Assembly: GCA_004123355.1 (NCBI GenBank)
Contig: SCHM01000004.1
Coordinates: 5,979,017 to 6,043,016 of the forward strand
DNA length: 64,000 nt
DNA from: Amphirosellinia nigrospora
Taxonomy: Eukaryota; Ascomycota; Sordariomycetes; Xylariales; Xylariaceae
Reading direction: 5' to 3'
The position numbers and the translations under genes were made by a program. The notes under the pieces are model-generated. The model worked only from the letters and a program-made list of their open reading frames with translations, searched no databases and was not told the DNA's origin. Below, in pieces: positions 40,701 to 51,835 of this stretch (position 1 is its first letter; every line of letters begins with the position of its first letter).

Positions 40701-42824
40701 TACTATATATTATATTAATTTTAATAGCTATATTAAAGTTATAATAATAAAATTAAACTTTTTATAGTAAAAAAAATATTAAAAAACTTAAATAAAAAAA
40801 AATAATTATAAAAATAAAAATTAAATTTAAATTTTTAGTTAAAAATAAAATTTAAACATTAATATAATTAACTAAAAATATATATATATTAAAAAAGAAA
40901 TAATATATAAACTTAAACGTAGCTTTAATAATAAAATTATTCGCTATAAAACGAAATAAATAGTTTAAAAATTTAAATAAATCGAAAGCGTTAATTATTT
41001 TAAAACGTTCGTTTTAGTTATTAAGCTAATAAGCTATAAAATTTTATTTGTTATAATAGCGGCTTAAATTTAAAAATAAAATAAATAAACGTAAAAATAG
41101 CGTTTTTTATAAAAAAATAAAAAAAAATATTTATATCGAATAATTATATAAATTTAAAAATAATATAAAACAAGTTTATAAGCTAAAAAAAGTTTATATA
41201 GTTTAAAATAAGCTTTAAAAGTTTAGTTTAAATATTATTTAAGTTTTTATTATATAAATTATAAACTAATTAATATTAATTATAATATATTTATAAATAA
41301 TAAAATAAGAATTTTTATTATAGTTTATATTAACGATTTATTTATAATAAAAAAAATAAACTAAAAATTAATAATATTAAAGTAGCTTTAAATAAAAAAT
41401 TTCAAATAATAAATTTAAGCTTATATTAATATTATTTAAATATTTATATATAATATAATAAAGCAAATAAAACTATATATTTTAATTAATAAAATATATC
41501 GATAAAATATTTATATATAAATTAAAAAACTATAAACTAATAAATATTTTTATAATAATAAAGCTATAAAAAACTAAGCTAAAATAAATATATTTAAAAA
41601 TAAAAAAAATATAATATTAATTTAGCGTAAAATTATTAATATATTTAATAATAAAAATTCGGCTAAATATTATATACGTAATTATAGTTAGTTATTATGT
41701 TTTAAACTTTATATTTATTTATAAAATAATAATTAAACGAATTTTTAAGTATTTATTAAATACGAAGAAATTATTTTTTTTTTAAAAATTATTATAGTTT
41801 TTAATAAGCTAAACTAAATAAACTAAAAAAAGATTTAAATATATAAAAATTAACCTTAAAATATATTTTAATTTTAGTAATAATATAGTTAGCTAATTAT
41901 TAAAATAAATAATATAATATTTTAATATAAAGCTAAATATTAAAATAATACTAATATAATTAAAAAATAATATAGCTTTTATAATTATATAACGAATTAA
42001 ATACTAGTTATAAAAAAATAAAAAAATAATAAATGCTAAAAAAGCTTTATATAATAGTTATTTATAGCAATAATTAAAGTTTTATTATATTTATAAAAAA
42101 TTTAACGTAATATAAAAATAAAATATAAATATATATTAATATATATTTATTTATAAATAAATTAAGTAAAAAAAATATAGCTAGAATAAGTTTATATAAA
42201 AATAATATAATAAACGGATTAATAAAACTATTTTTTAAAAATATGTTCGAAAAATTTAAAAAAATATTAAAATTAAAAATAATTTTTAGTAATTAAGTTT
42301 AGCGATTTTTATAATTTAATAATTTAAAAGTATATAAAAAGAACTTTAAAAAAAAGAAAATATTTTAAAAATTTTATAAAAGCTTATTAAACGAAAATAA
42401 ATTATATAAATTTAAAAATTAAATTATAAAAAAAACGTTATTAAAATTATATAACGTAAGAACTTAATATATATAATTTTAATAATTTTATAATTATTTA
42501 ATCTAATAATTATAAAGCTATTGTTTTTTTTATTATTTAAAGTAAAAAAAAAAATTACGTTAAATATTAAAAAACTACGTTTTATATTTAATAGTAACGT
42601 TAATAAAAATAAATAATAAAGTTTTAAAATATTTAATTAATAAAATAAATAATTTAATTATAATTAATATAGCTAATTAATATAAAAATTATAAAAGCTA
42701 TAAATATAAAACTATAAGAGTTTTTTATTTTTATAAGTTTATAATTTATAATATAAATCTTCGGTTAATTAGTTAATAAAAATAAATAGATTATTTAAAC
42801 CTATAATATTTTTTTAAGCAAGAG

Positions 42825-42970
42825 TATTAAAATAATATTAAGTTAAGGAGTTATTATAAGTATTGTATAAGGGTATAAGTATCTATTGTGTATATAAACA
42901 GGTTATCCCACCTACTCTATTATATAGTTAAGTAGCTGAATAGTACGCTCGTATACCTTCCATTTTAGCA
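42825..42970 (+). repeat. Right LTR of element E, supplies the present stop of the Clr5-ankyrin gene
   Basis: This copy keeps many C and G that its partner (37,152-37,278) has lost. It ends TTTTAGCA and is followed by the duplication taaca. Its last 43 bp, read on the minus strand, are now the final codons and stop of the neighbouring gene. Confidence 0.75.
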
Positions 42971-45900
42971 TAACAGTCTGTGTCGTGGTCCTCCGTCTCA
43001 CTACCACTCTCAACCTCACTATCGTCCTCGACCTCGCTGTCATCATTGCCGTCGTCACTTAGCTCATAGAAAGTGTATTTGCTTTCGATGTCTTCAGTTT
43101 CGAGTAAGCTGTCATCCTCATTCGCCCAACCCCGTGACTCTTTCAGTAAGTTCGCGGCGACATCATCGCCTCGTCTTATTGCCATCTTGACGGCTCTAAT
43201 AAGTTGTCGACGCCAACGACCACTCGTCTCAGCCCCATTAGTTAGTAAAAGTTGCAGCATGTCGAGTCTTCCCCACTCCGCAGCTCCTTCGAGAGCAGTC
43301 CTCCCATTCTGTTCTGCTGGAAGTGCATTAATTTCGGCACCGAGCTCGAGTAAGTACTTGGCTATTCCGAGATAGCCTTTTGATGCAGCTATCTGTAATG
43401 CTGTTACCCCCGTCAGATGCAGGTGGGAGTTGATATTCGCACCAGCTTCCACCAGGCAGCCGACCATTTCGATATTGCCAGATTCCACCGCCAGCTGAAG
43501 AGGAGAACGGCCAAACCGCACGGATCTTTCGTGCTCGTTGATGTCTACTCCGGCTCTCAGGAGAAGTGCAACTAGCTCTCTATGGTGGTGCCCGACAGCA
43601 CCGATTAAAGGGCTTCCGCATGTCAATTTCCTGCAGTCGTGCAGGTCGTCCTTCCTATACTGCTGTTCATGGTCTAGTAAGAATTGAAAGAACGGGACGT
43701 TGTTCCAGTCAGATGCCACCAGCCAGGTAAGCATATCAGGCTGAAAGCCATGTTGTAGAAGCTCGGAACAAGCCTCTATTGCTGTGCCATCAAATTCCTT
43801 TGCTGCCAAGAAAGCCAGTGGGCTTCCCCAGAGATTCCCTTGGTGCCCTGAGGGCAGAATATGGCAAACGTTGGAATGTTTGAAATCCCCAGTCACAATA
43901 AAGCCAAATACTCGTGTCCTCTCTTAACGTCACTCGCCCAATCTTGCAAGTTGGCGGGTGCTCAAGTAGACTTCGCAGGAGACCAAGGTCTCCCAACTCT
44001 GCAGCCATACCGAGAGCGGTCACCTCCAAAAAATGAGTTAATGGTTTATTGCGACGATTGAATAAAAGCCGCTCGACTATTGAGTGTTGGGTTGTGATCG
44101 CAGCGCACTGCGCGCCTGCGTCATAAATTCCCGGGTCGACCTCGAACAATTGCGTCAGGATAGGAAGGGACTGTGATTCAATGGCTGCTTCAAGCGCGGT
44201 TAGTCCTGATCGATCGGTATCTAACAATGTTGCCCCGTATGTAAGCAAAAGATTTACAAAATTGCAATCCCCGAGACGAATTGCCAAAATGACCTCTCCG
44301 CCTACTAAGCCTATACCGTAGTGCAGAAGCTGTTCCACAATACTATATATCGGCCTAAGGTCCTTGTGTTCGGCTTGTGAAGTTTTTGCTCGTCGCAGCG
44401 CTTGCAATAGTGCACTATCTATGCGCCCTTTCTTTTCATTTAGATCCACCCCAGAAGACAAAGCTAGTCTGAGCAAGCCAATACAGGAGTTGGACACAGC
44501 GAACGCGACCTCGCGTTCAGTTGGCTTAACGCCAGCATGGATCAGCATGGTTATACAAGACACAGCTCTTTCTGGAACCGGGATACCCCCGGAGTTTTGG
44601 TAAATCATGTCAATAGGTTTGGGATTGGAACCCAAACGATAGTCCGAAAAAATTTGGGACGAAATTCTTCGTTCTTTTTGTTCAGTGTAGTCAAACCTGG
44701 CCACGTCCTTAACATCTACGCCCTTTGAGATTAAGAATTCGACGATATCCTTATGGTGCCTATAACAAGCAGCGTGGAGAGGAGAGAACGTCGGTCGGAA
44801 ATTTGAAACATAGTTGCCGTATACAGGGAAGAGTAGTTCGCAAATCCTCAGGTCGCCTCCATATGCGGCCGCATGCAACGGCGTGAAACCGTATTTGTTC
44901 GCGATGGGGATTCCAGACTTGTCGTACAAGAGTAAGACAGTATCATAATTTCCAGCAGCGGCAGCCGAAATCAGCACATCGGCTGTGATAAAAGAAGAAA
45001 TAAGAAAAGACGGGTTGCCAGATGCCAGAAGATTGAGAATATATCGCGTTTGCAACAAATCCGTAGCTGCGGCGACGCTGAGGGCAGTCGCTTTGTACAC
45101 CAAGCCAGATGAACAATCTGATTCCGCACTAAGGTCGGCTCCATGATGCAGTATCAAATTTATCAGTCTCCTGTCCCTTCTTTCCCTTATGGCGACATGC
45201 AGCGCCTCAGTCATATTGACAGACACTCCATGTTTCATCAGAAGATTGACCATGCGCAAGACCGCACTATCACTCCATTCCGAACTCAAGGCATGCTCCA
45301 ATATCGTTCTAGGCTTGCGATAGGTGGCGAATGGCGGGGACGTATTGTTAGCATCAGCGCCAGCTTCTAAAAGCTTCTCCGCCAGCTCTAGCTTGGCTTC
45401 TTCATTTGCAGCAGATAAGCTCGAAGTAGAAGATTTGCACCGACGCCAAAATGTTTCGCCAGGAATTATTGGGCTCTGTCCCATAGTGAGGAGCCATTTG
45501 AGTACGGCTATCGTCTCTTCGTCGTCAACGAGTCCATTGCCATGGTCCAGCATGTGGATTGCGGCATAAAGTAGGTTCTCCATGAATCCGTCAATAGTCC
45601 GGCTATTCAGGCTTTTTAGGTTGATGTTGATTTCCAAAAGACCACTTGTTTTAAGTATGGTCACTGTTGTCTGCCACTGATCATCGTTCCAAAACTCGTG
45701 TAGGTCGTTGGAGAACCTATGAATAACCATTAATAGCAATTCGTAAACATGCTCTTCTCGTGATCCGTTGAGTAATTGGTGCGCACGTTGCAGATGTTCT
45801 TGTGGATAGGATTCGGGCATTAACGATCCGATGACAGCAGCTAATCCTGAAATCCCGATTTGAGAGGTCTTGGTTAAAGGTTGACTCTCGCGGGCGAAAG

Positions 45901-46622
45901 ATTTAGGAATAATAGTGCTGGGTTGGACTGCCTGATCTTCCAAGATCTTCCCCATATAGGGAGTGAGGACGCCTATAATGTTAAATATTAGTTTCTTATA
46001 TCCAGCAACATTTGCAAACTGAAAACTTACTTTGGCGGTCTTGCACCAGGAACCTCAACCAAGGTAAAGTTTCTGGCCACTCGAATTCCATCGAGAAGGG
46101 CTGCGGAGTACAAACTGAAACTTGAGTGTCAACTAGAATCGTAGATGGTGACGAACTTCGTTCTATATTATACAGTTAGTAAACTACAGGGGCCAACGTG
46201 AATGTTAACTGACGCAAGGCGGGCTGAGAAAATATGCTCCTATCACGATAACGGTCTGTTTCCTTATCAATCGTGTCTGGTTTCATCCGCTTGCTGCACA
46301 ATAGCACTTCGCCATCTTTACCCTCTCTCTTCCGCTTGGTGAGGCATTGGTCGATGGCGATCCATGTTTTCTTGTCGATATTCTTTCGAAACCCCCATTT
46401 CTTCAACTTGTACTCTAGTTGACTGGGTCTATATTGTGTCAATGACTTGTCATCATGAAACAATGTATATCCATATAACACTCACGTGACAGTAAGGCCA
46501 AGATTTTTCAACCTGCTTACGAGTTCGCCAAGTGGCATCTCGTCCATGAGGTACAAGCGTCTAACCAAAGCTTTGTGACGAAGCCATTGCTCCTCACTTG
46601 GCTTAGGCAATGATAGACTCAT
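42928..46622 (-). CDS. Clr5-domain ankyrin-repeat protein, five exons, C-terminus altered by element E
   Basis: Exons: 46622-46486, 46428-46214, 46162-46031, 45972-43912, 43847-42928. They sum to 3,465 nt with all phases closing (1,154 aa). Residues 1-90 look like a fungal Clr5 domain: EEQWLRHKALVRRLYL near the start, then QLEYKLKKWGFRKNIDKKTW. Ankyrin repeats fill the rest, clearest at GFTPLHAAAYGGDLRICELL and GVTALQIAASKGYLGIAKYL. The tail is acidic (DDGNDDSEVEDD). Clr5 domains are found in putative fungal regulators, and ankyrin arrays bind proteins; the partner is unknown. The ATG at 46622 is chosen because it begins the Clr5 homology. A minus-strand TATAAAA near 46,760 fits. The last 14 residues and the stop come from the LTR of element E. 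Reading of the exons is confident. Confidence 0.88.
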
Positions 46623-46758
46623 GTTGACGATGTGAGGAGTGATGGAAAAGTTTATTGCGTGGTTGGACTACAAGATCAAAGAAGATCAGAGGGTAGGCAG
46701 CTGGAGAGTAGGTTGTTTGAGTAATCCAAGTAAAAGCCAGGCGCCAGGCTCTGGGTCT

Positions 46759-46765
46759 TTTATAA
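46759..46765 (-). promoter_or_regulatory. TATA-like box of the Clr5-ankyrin gene
   Basis: TATAAAA on the minus strand, about 140 bp upstream of the ATG at 46,622. Position and sequence fit a fungal core promoter; no other support. Confidence 0.4.
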
Positions 46766-47310
46766 GTAAAATCATCGATACGAATAAGTAGGATGAGTTG
46801 CGGACAAGGGTGCATTGTTGCCATGCCATGCCATGTGAATGGTCAAACCCAGAATCCGAGCCCCACCACATTTGAGGTTGCTGACTTGCATATCCGAGCT
46901 GCATATCCGGGCCAGTGCTCAACTGGATACTAGACTAGGTTTGTTCTTCGATTGGCCGTCGTCAGAATCTGAAATGCAAGCAATTATGCTCATCCATGAC
47001 GGACTAGAGTCATTGGGTAGCATCAAGGCGAACACGCAAGCTTGAGGCCCCCCTACAATAGACACGACGCCAATTTAGGCAGACAAGATGTAGTTAGAGC
47101 GTTCTCCATTGCCGTTATCTGTGGCTCCCAGAATCTGAGAATATCAGCCCTGCAAGATGTAAATATGTCATGCGCCGCGCCTAGATAACTCATAGAATCT
47201 GGAGAGCCTAAACCCAAGATCGTGACAATGATGACATTTCTATTGGCTCGCGCCAGAATCCAAAACAATATCTATGGGGGCTACGACCTTTTTGCTCCTA
47301 TACGCCGCCC
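46766..47310. other. Intergenic region
   Basis: About 550 bp upstream of the Clr5-ankyrin gene. Short open frames on both strands show no family features. Nothing supportable is seen. Confidence 0.4.
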
Positions 47311-48024
47311 CTATGAAACCCTTCCCAGTCGTTCGGTGATTTGCTCGTCAAGGTCTGGAAACTTCGTTCTCACGTGGTCTATGTCGTAGGGTTCGTAATA
47401 TGCGATGTCTGTGAACTCAGGCGATCGGTAGCGGTCGTATGGTGCTGGATCCCTGATCGAGACTGAAAGTCGCAGAAGACACCTGATAGCATCGTTTATA
47501 TTTCTGGTTATTTGCGCCAGTTCCGTCCCCGGTGTCAGAGTCCAGTACAGGTATAGTCAACTGCAGACAGTCAAGTGCTCGACTTGACAACGTTCTACTT
47601 TTGTAGTGTTGTGGTATAGTGTGCAGTTCTGTTCCATGACACCCGGTACTGTTGAATCTAGTTCATTCTCATGTGGAAGGCTTTGATCTAGGGATATATC
47701 GTCGTCGTCTTCCTCGGTAAGTTGGTCCCATGGTATTTTGTTGCCTCGAATGATAGAACTAGCATCCTGAAGCATATCTCGTAGCGATCCAAGCAGTCTC
47801 AATACTTGATCTTTTAGATGCGAGGCATCTCTCAGGTGGTATTGAAGAGAGCTTCTGCCGGTTTTATGTGCCCCTAGATTCCCGGCCCAAATTTTGAAGC
47901 GACAGAGCTCATCTTCTATGCCCGACAGCTGTTCATTATGGCCATCATTAGTATCCTGTATAATTAGGTCATTGAATCCTCCTAGGCACTCGGAAACAGT
48001 ATCAGCAATACTCGCGTCCATCAT
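47311..48024 (-). pseudogene. Conserved fungal protein of unknown function, interrupted and C-terminally short
   Basis: From 48024 the frame reads a start typical of a widespread, unnamed fungal domain: IADTVSECLGGFNDLIIQ, then LCRFKIWAGNLGAHKTGRSS and LRDASHLKDQVLRLLGSL. It stays open for 155 codons. The same frame continues after one in-frame TGA (47,559-47,557) with more of the same family: TELAQITRNINDAIRCLLRL, IRDPAPYDRYRSPEFTDIAY and DHVRTKFPDLDEQITERLG, stopping at 47,311. No AG acceptor sits where a simple intron could remove the TGA without losing conserved residues, so a nonsense change is likely. The end falls just where relatives, as I recall them, continue into an Arg-rich helix, so the gene also looks truncated. 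Function unknown. Confidence 0.6.
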
Positions 48025-49942
48025 GATATCTTTTCTTCATGCAAGACTATTACCGCGATCAAATGGTAGCACTCCGAAGTTGCGTAGTGTTCTCGTAAGA
48101 ATCAAAGAATGCCATGGCAGGTTCGGGAGGGAAATATAAGATGGCGCAAGGGCGGCCATCGATATCCCTGCATAGGACACGACCTCAGATATCCATCGCG
48201 AAGTCCAATCATTTCATTTGTGACTAATTGTACCTCCCATCAATGCTTCAGGGTACCTAGATAACTGGTTGTAGCCCAGAAAAATCAAACTAAGGGCTGT
48301 TACGGATATATAACGCGCAACCACGCCACGACACGTCGGTAGTACGAGCTGAACTGGGCTCCAGGGAGGAAATGGTCAGTCACAAGCGATAATATCTTCT
48401 TTACTGAAAAGGACGGGCGCCGCTCATCGACCAAGTTTTCATCTCGCAGCACACCCCGGAACCCTCTCAGCCAAACCCAGACAGCCTGATAAAACCTAAA
48501 TCTTTCATCCTCAACTTAGGGGTCATTCCGCTAGCTGAAATCATCCTAGGCAGATCATTATAAAGCCACAGCACATCAGCTGGGCTGGGACCTGACTTTA
48601 TTTCCGACAGTAATGCCGCGCAAAAGCTACTGGTTGAAGTGAACAATCTGGAGGACCAAACTATGGAAGTGCTGTGCGCCGATGCCTAAATCATTACTGT
48701 TACTAACACAACACGAGTTTTGAGGACTGAGAGTTTGGAGACAGTATTTACTGCGACGTTGTCGCCCCCTAGAAGAGAACATGGCTACCATTTCAGCTTA
48801 CTGGCATGCACCAGTTATGTACGGATGCTATGTGTGTTTGTGAAGTATTAATTATGACATAAATAACCCGCAACCGCTTCAGCAACCGCAATACCGGATT
48901 TCAAATCTACTATAATTAGCCAGAATCGCGAAGAGTACACATATGCGAATTAGTAGAAATAAAATAGTAGCAAATTCATAACGGGTCTTTTTTTAAGCAG
49001 CTAATAGTTTTTAAACCGAACAAATGTTTGACCTATGATATATAACATAAAAACATGAGAGTCGACGCTAGGAAAGTCTTCAAACTAGGGCCCGGGGGCT
49101 ATCCCCTCACTATCACTTTCAGATTTCTCAAAATAAGTGAGACATGATCTATGTAGAATCGTGAGTACCATGCGCAAGAGTGTCCGGGTGTAGCCTCCTC
49201 TAAATTGATCAATGTAGACTTCCCAAAGAAATGGAATTTTGCGCCGTAATTTCAAGCCAGTTTTCCCGCATCAATGAGCTCCTGCTTTACAATAGACAGA
49301 AATATCCGTTAACTAAGACTAGGTGTCATACAACACACGCAACAAATGGAAACTTGTATATAGATAGTCCGGACATTTCACGTAGGTAGCCTTCAACACC
49401 TTGTTGTAGCAACAAGTGTTGACTCAAGTGTAGCGTGCCTGACATTGAGGTGATTCAGAGGCAAGAAAGCTCACACCGTAGTATCTAACCATGTATATAA
49501 TCATAGCTGACGTCCATCGTGCGCTTCCTTCTGATGACTTAGATTTTGAACCAAATGATATTCTGTAGATTGCGTACGAGATTGTTTATCTTCATCCCCC
49601 AAAAGATCGAAATGGGTATGTGCATTGAGCTTTTGTCGAGCCCCGATTCTATTTGCTGGTGTGTGTAGGTTGTGAGATTTGTGGTATAGAAGAGCTAGTT
49701 GGGGGTATTTCCAAGAATGGTTGCGCATAGGAGGCGGCCCAGAATGCTCTAAACCGGGCACAGATACATCGTGATAGAGAGAGTAGGTGGAGGGCTACTT
49801 CCGCTCACAGTTGTTTCATGCGACGCTGAGGTCCCCCTCCATCTTACATCTCTAGGCTAGATCAGAACCATGGAAATGTCCTCGGTGGAAGCGGGAAGTT
49901 GTAGACGAAGGGTCGACTTAATAAGGCGTTGAAACCAGCGCG
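48025..49942. other. Long intergenic region
   Basis: 1.9 kb without a gene I can support. An 86-codon minus frame at 49,501-49,761 has no recognisable features. Base composition is ordinary; no repeats or RIP were seen. Confidence 0.4.
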
Positions 49943-50505
49943 TCATAAAGAGCTCTTCAATAAAACAAATAAAGCGTCGACTCGAGCGAGAATAGCACCA
50001 CTTTCATCTTCAATAGTCCCTTGGGTGAAGTACTTGCGACCCTCGATCTTGATGAACCTCGTCCGCGCAAGGATAGTCGCAGGCGTCGGCACAGGCTTTA
50101 AGAAAGTAGTGTTCAGGTATGCCGTCATAAACACTCCCGCAGGAATCCGCCCACGGTCTTGATTGATGGGTACTAACATGCCGATGACCTCGTCTAGTAT
50201 GGTCGTGACAAGCCCCCGTGACAGACGTTGGGGTAGCCGTTCAACCCGTTGCCCAGTGTCAGGAACACCTTCAACTCATCGACTTGTTCTGTCAGTGATA
50301 GAGGCTCTTCATACACCTGGAGCATTCGCACGACGCCTTCCTCTGAGTTCAGTGTATCTGCGAAAAGAGAATTCTCGCCAGTAGGCATGAGAGTTCTACT
50401 CGGCGGTGTCGCGGCGACAACGCGGTCGCCATGGAGATGACGGGCACACCAAGGGATGGCAGCAAAGTGTGCATGATCTAAAGCGTCCGTGCCCTTTGTG
50501 CCCAT
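49943..50505 (-). CDS. Hotdog-fold thioesterase superfamily protein, one frame break
   Basis: PaaI/4HBT-type acyl-CoA thioesterase-like protein. Seen: HFAAIPWCARHL near the N-terminus, TGENSLFADTLN, LTLGNGLNGYPNVCHGGL (the hotdog helix motif with HGG), then in the next frame TTILDEVIGMLVPIN, FLKPVPTPATILARTRF, and the last strand GTIEDESGAILARVDALFV. The family is usually 160-230 aa; this one is about 187. The two halves are in different frames, and one missing base near 50,208-50,214 explains it. That base lies beside GCCCCC. The start at 50505 gives a short leader before the conserved HF; an upstream exon is possible. The substrate cannot be told from sequence. The gene is either a recent pseudogene or has an assembly indel. 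Confidence 0.72.
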
Positions 50506-51109
50506 GCTGATATCGAGATCGTGAATTTAGGAATGGATAAGCAGTAATAGTGAAGGCCTGGAGCTTGCGGAAGTACAGAATGAGTAAGAAGTAGGTACTA
50601 TAGATACATCGGAGATAACATTGGTCTACCGAGGTAAGATTCGCTAGGTACCTACCTCAGGTGGGTAAGCACTAGGTACCGCTAACTACAGGATCTTATG
50701 TAGGTACTTACTAGGTTAGCGCACACTAGCAGACAGGCGGCCGGCCAAGGCATTATCTACCTAGCCACCTGCATTGCCAGCAATCAAGATAAGGGGCTTC
50801 GCCTGCGCTACAATTGAATCTATTCCCATGAGCGTTCACTGGGTTAAAAATAGGATCTTCAATCATTTTAAACCAAGAGGTAAAATATTTACTAATGACA
50901 TACTTTGAGGACAATAATGCTTCCCACGGTCCAGTGCTTTGAAGTTGAGCATGGGAATTGGTGCCGCTTGGCGTGTTAGATGACTGACAAGGATTCAATA
51001 AAGAAAATTCGGCATGAAATGAGCACACTTTTGGATCCCGAAAGATACATGTTTTACTACGGAAGACGAAAACAATAAGACTAGATTTACGCCCATTCGA
51101 GCTGACAGA
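50506..51109. other. Intergenic region with TAGGTAC words
   Basis: A cluster of TAGGTAC(C/T) words at about 50,590-50,765 (for example GCTAGGTACCTACCTC) is noted. The minus-strand frame at 50,753-51,157 has no family features. No gene is supported. Confidence 0.4.
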
Positions 51110-51835
51110 ATGGCTGGCATTGCCCCAAGCTTTACCGACGCGACATGCAATACGCATAATGCCCTTAAAAACATATCGGGCTACGCCTGCGGCGTGACAT
51201 TCTCATTCAAAGACTCGGGGAGCCCGCCGGACATGCACTACGGCGTAGTGTCGCTGCAAAAGTGCTGCGACAAAGTTGACGCGCCCGTTCTACGCATCCC
51301 CGGCAACACGGGCTGCGAGATACAGTTCTGCGTAGTAGACCCGGTCACCTCTTCCTACACCGAGACGGTCCAATACGCCTACGCGACCGGGACCGGAACG
51401 GCAGCCCAGACACCAGCCCCGTATGTGACCGAAGGGGCGAGGATTGGTCCCCCGCCCGAGGTCGAGAACTGCATGAGTTTTGTATACAAGGGCGATTTGC
51501 CGGACGACATATCGACCCGGATCTCGGACGCGTCGAGTTGGTCCGTGGTTCGATTCTACGACGACGAGCTTCCGCCCGACGACGTGAGCGCTGCCGCTGC
51601 CGTCTTGGCCAGCCCGGCGCCGTCTAGCTGGACATCTGCCGCCGCCGATCCATGGGACAAGCTATTCTCGAGTAGTGACGCGACAACTACCCCCACATCT
51701 ACTTCATCATCTAAAGCCACACCATCATCGTCCGCACATCGCGTGGTCGGCTGCTCAATCCGACAGGACTGGATCGGCTTCGAAGCATGGGCCATCGCTG
51801 CGATCGCAGTGATAGGACTCGTCGTTGCTCTTTGA
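51110..51835 (+). CDS. Cys-rich surface protein with C-terminal membrane/GPI-like tail, unknown function
   Basis: An uninterrupted 241-codon frame. The first 125 residues hold a Cys-rich globular part (TCNTHNALKNISGYACGV, MHYGVVSLQKCCDKVDAP, GCEIQFCVVDP) of a kind found in unnamed fungal extracellular proteins. Residues 165-215 are Ser/Thr/Pro/Ala-rich, a likely O-glycosylated stalk. The last 15 residues (WAIAAIAVIGLVVAL) are a hydrophobic tail ending the protein, as in GPI-anchor signals. There is no signal peptide after the chosen ATG, so a short upstream exon may have been missed, or the start was lost. The codon use looks real (GC-rich third positions). The function is not known to me. 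Confidence 0.65.
   Translation: MAGIAPSFTDATCNTHNALKNISGYACGVTFSFKDSGSPPDMHYGVVSLQKCCDKVDAPVLRIPGNTGCEIQFCVVDPVTSSYTETVQYAYATGTGTAAQTPAPYVTEGARIGPPPEVENCMSFVYKGDLPDDISTRISDASSWSVVRFYDDELPPDDVSAAAAVLASPAPSSWTSAAADPWDKLFSSSDATTTPTSTSSSKATPSSSAHRVVGCSIRQDWIGFEAWAIAAIAVIGLVVAL

Larger units (their letters stand above)
8825..42970 (+). mobile_element. Element E: outermost Copia-type LTR retrotransposon fossil carrying the whole nested stack
   Basis: LTRs of about 145 bp begin TG and end CA. The right LTR is 42,825-42,970. The left LTR is split: its first 15 bp are at 8,825-8,839, and after element A it resumes at 37,152-37,278. Flanking 5-bp repeats are taata (8,820-8,824) and taaca (42,971-42,975). 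E's own interior is about 37,279-42,824 (5.5 kb), normal for Copia. It is A-rich on the plus strand, and a stretch at 41,323-41,345 resembles the reverse transcriptase catalytic box of Copia elements, so E is read on the plus strand. The interior is heavily RIP-mutated and broken many times over. It is the oldest insertion in the stack. Confidence 0.75.

Noticed and set aside
8825-42970. Mitochondrial DNA or a linear plasmid inserted in the chromosome, suggested by the extreme AT content
   Set aside because: CpA/TpG depletion, paired LTRs and target duplications explain the composition. No mitochondrial gene or tRNA was recognised.
43073-45569. Plus-strand frames of 60-100 codons
   Set aside because: Antisense shadows of the Clr5-ankyrin coding exons.
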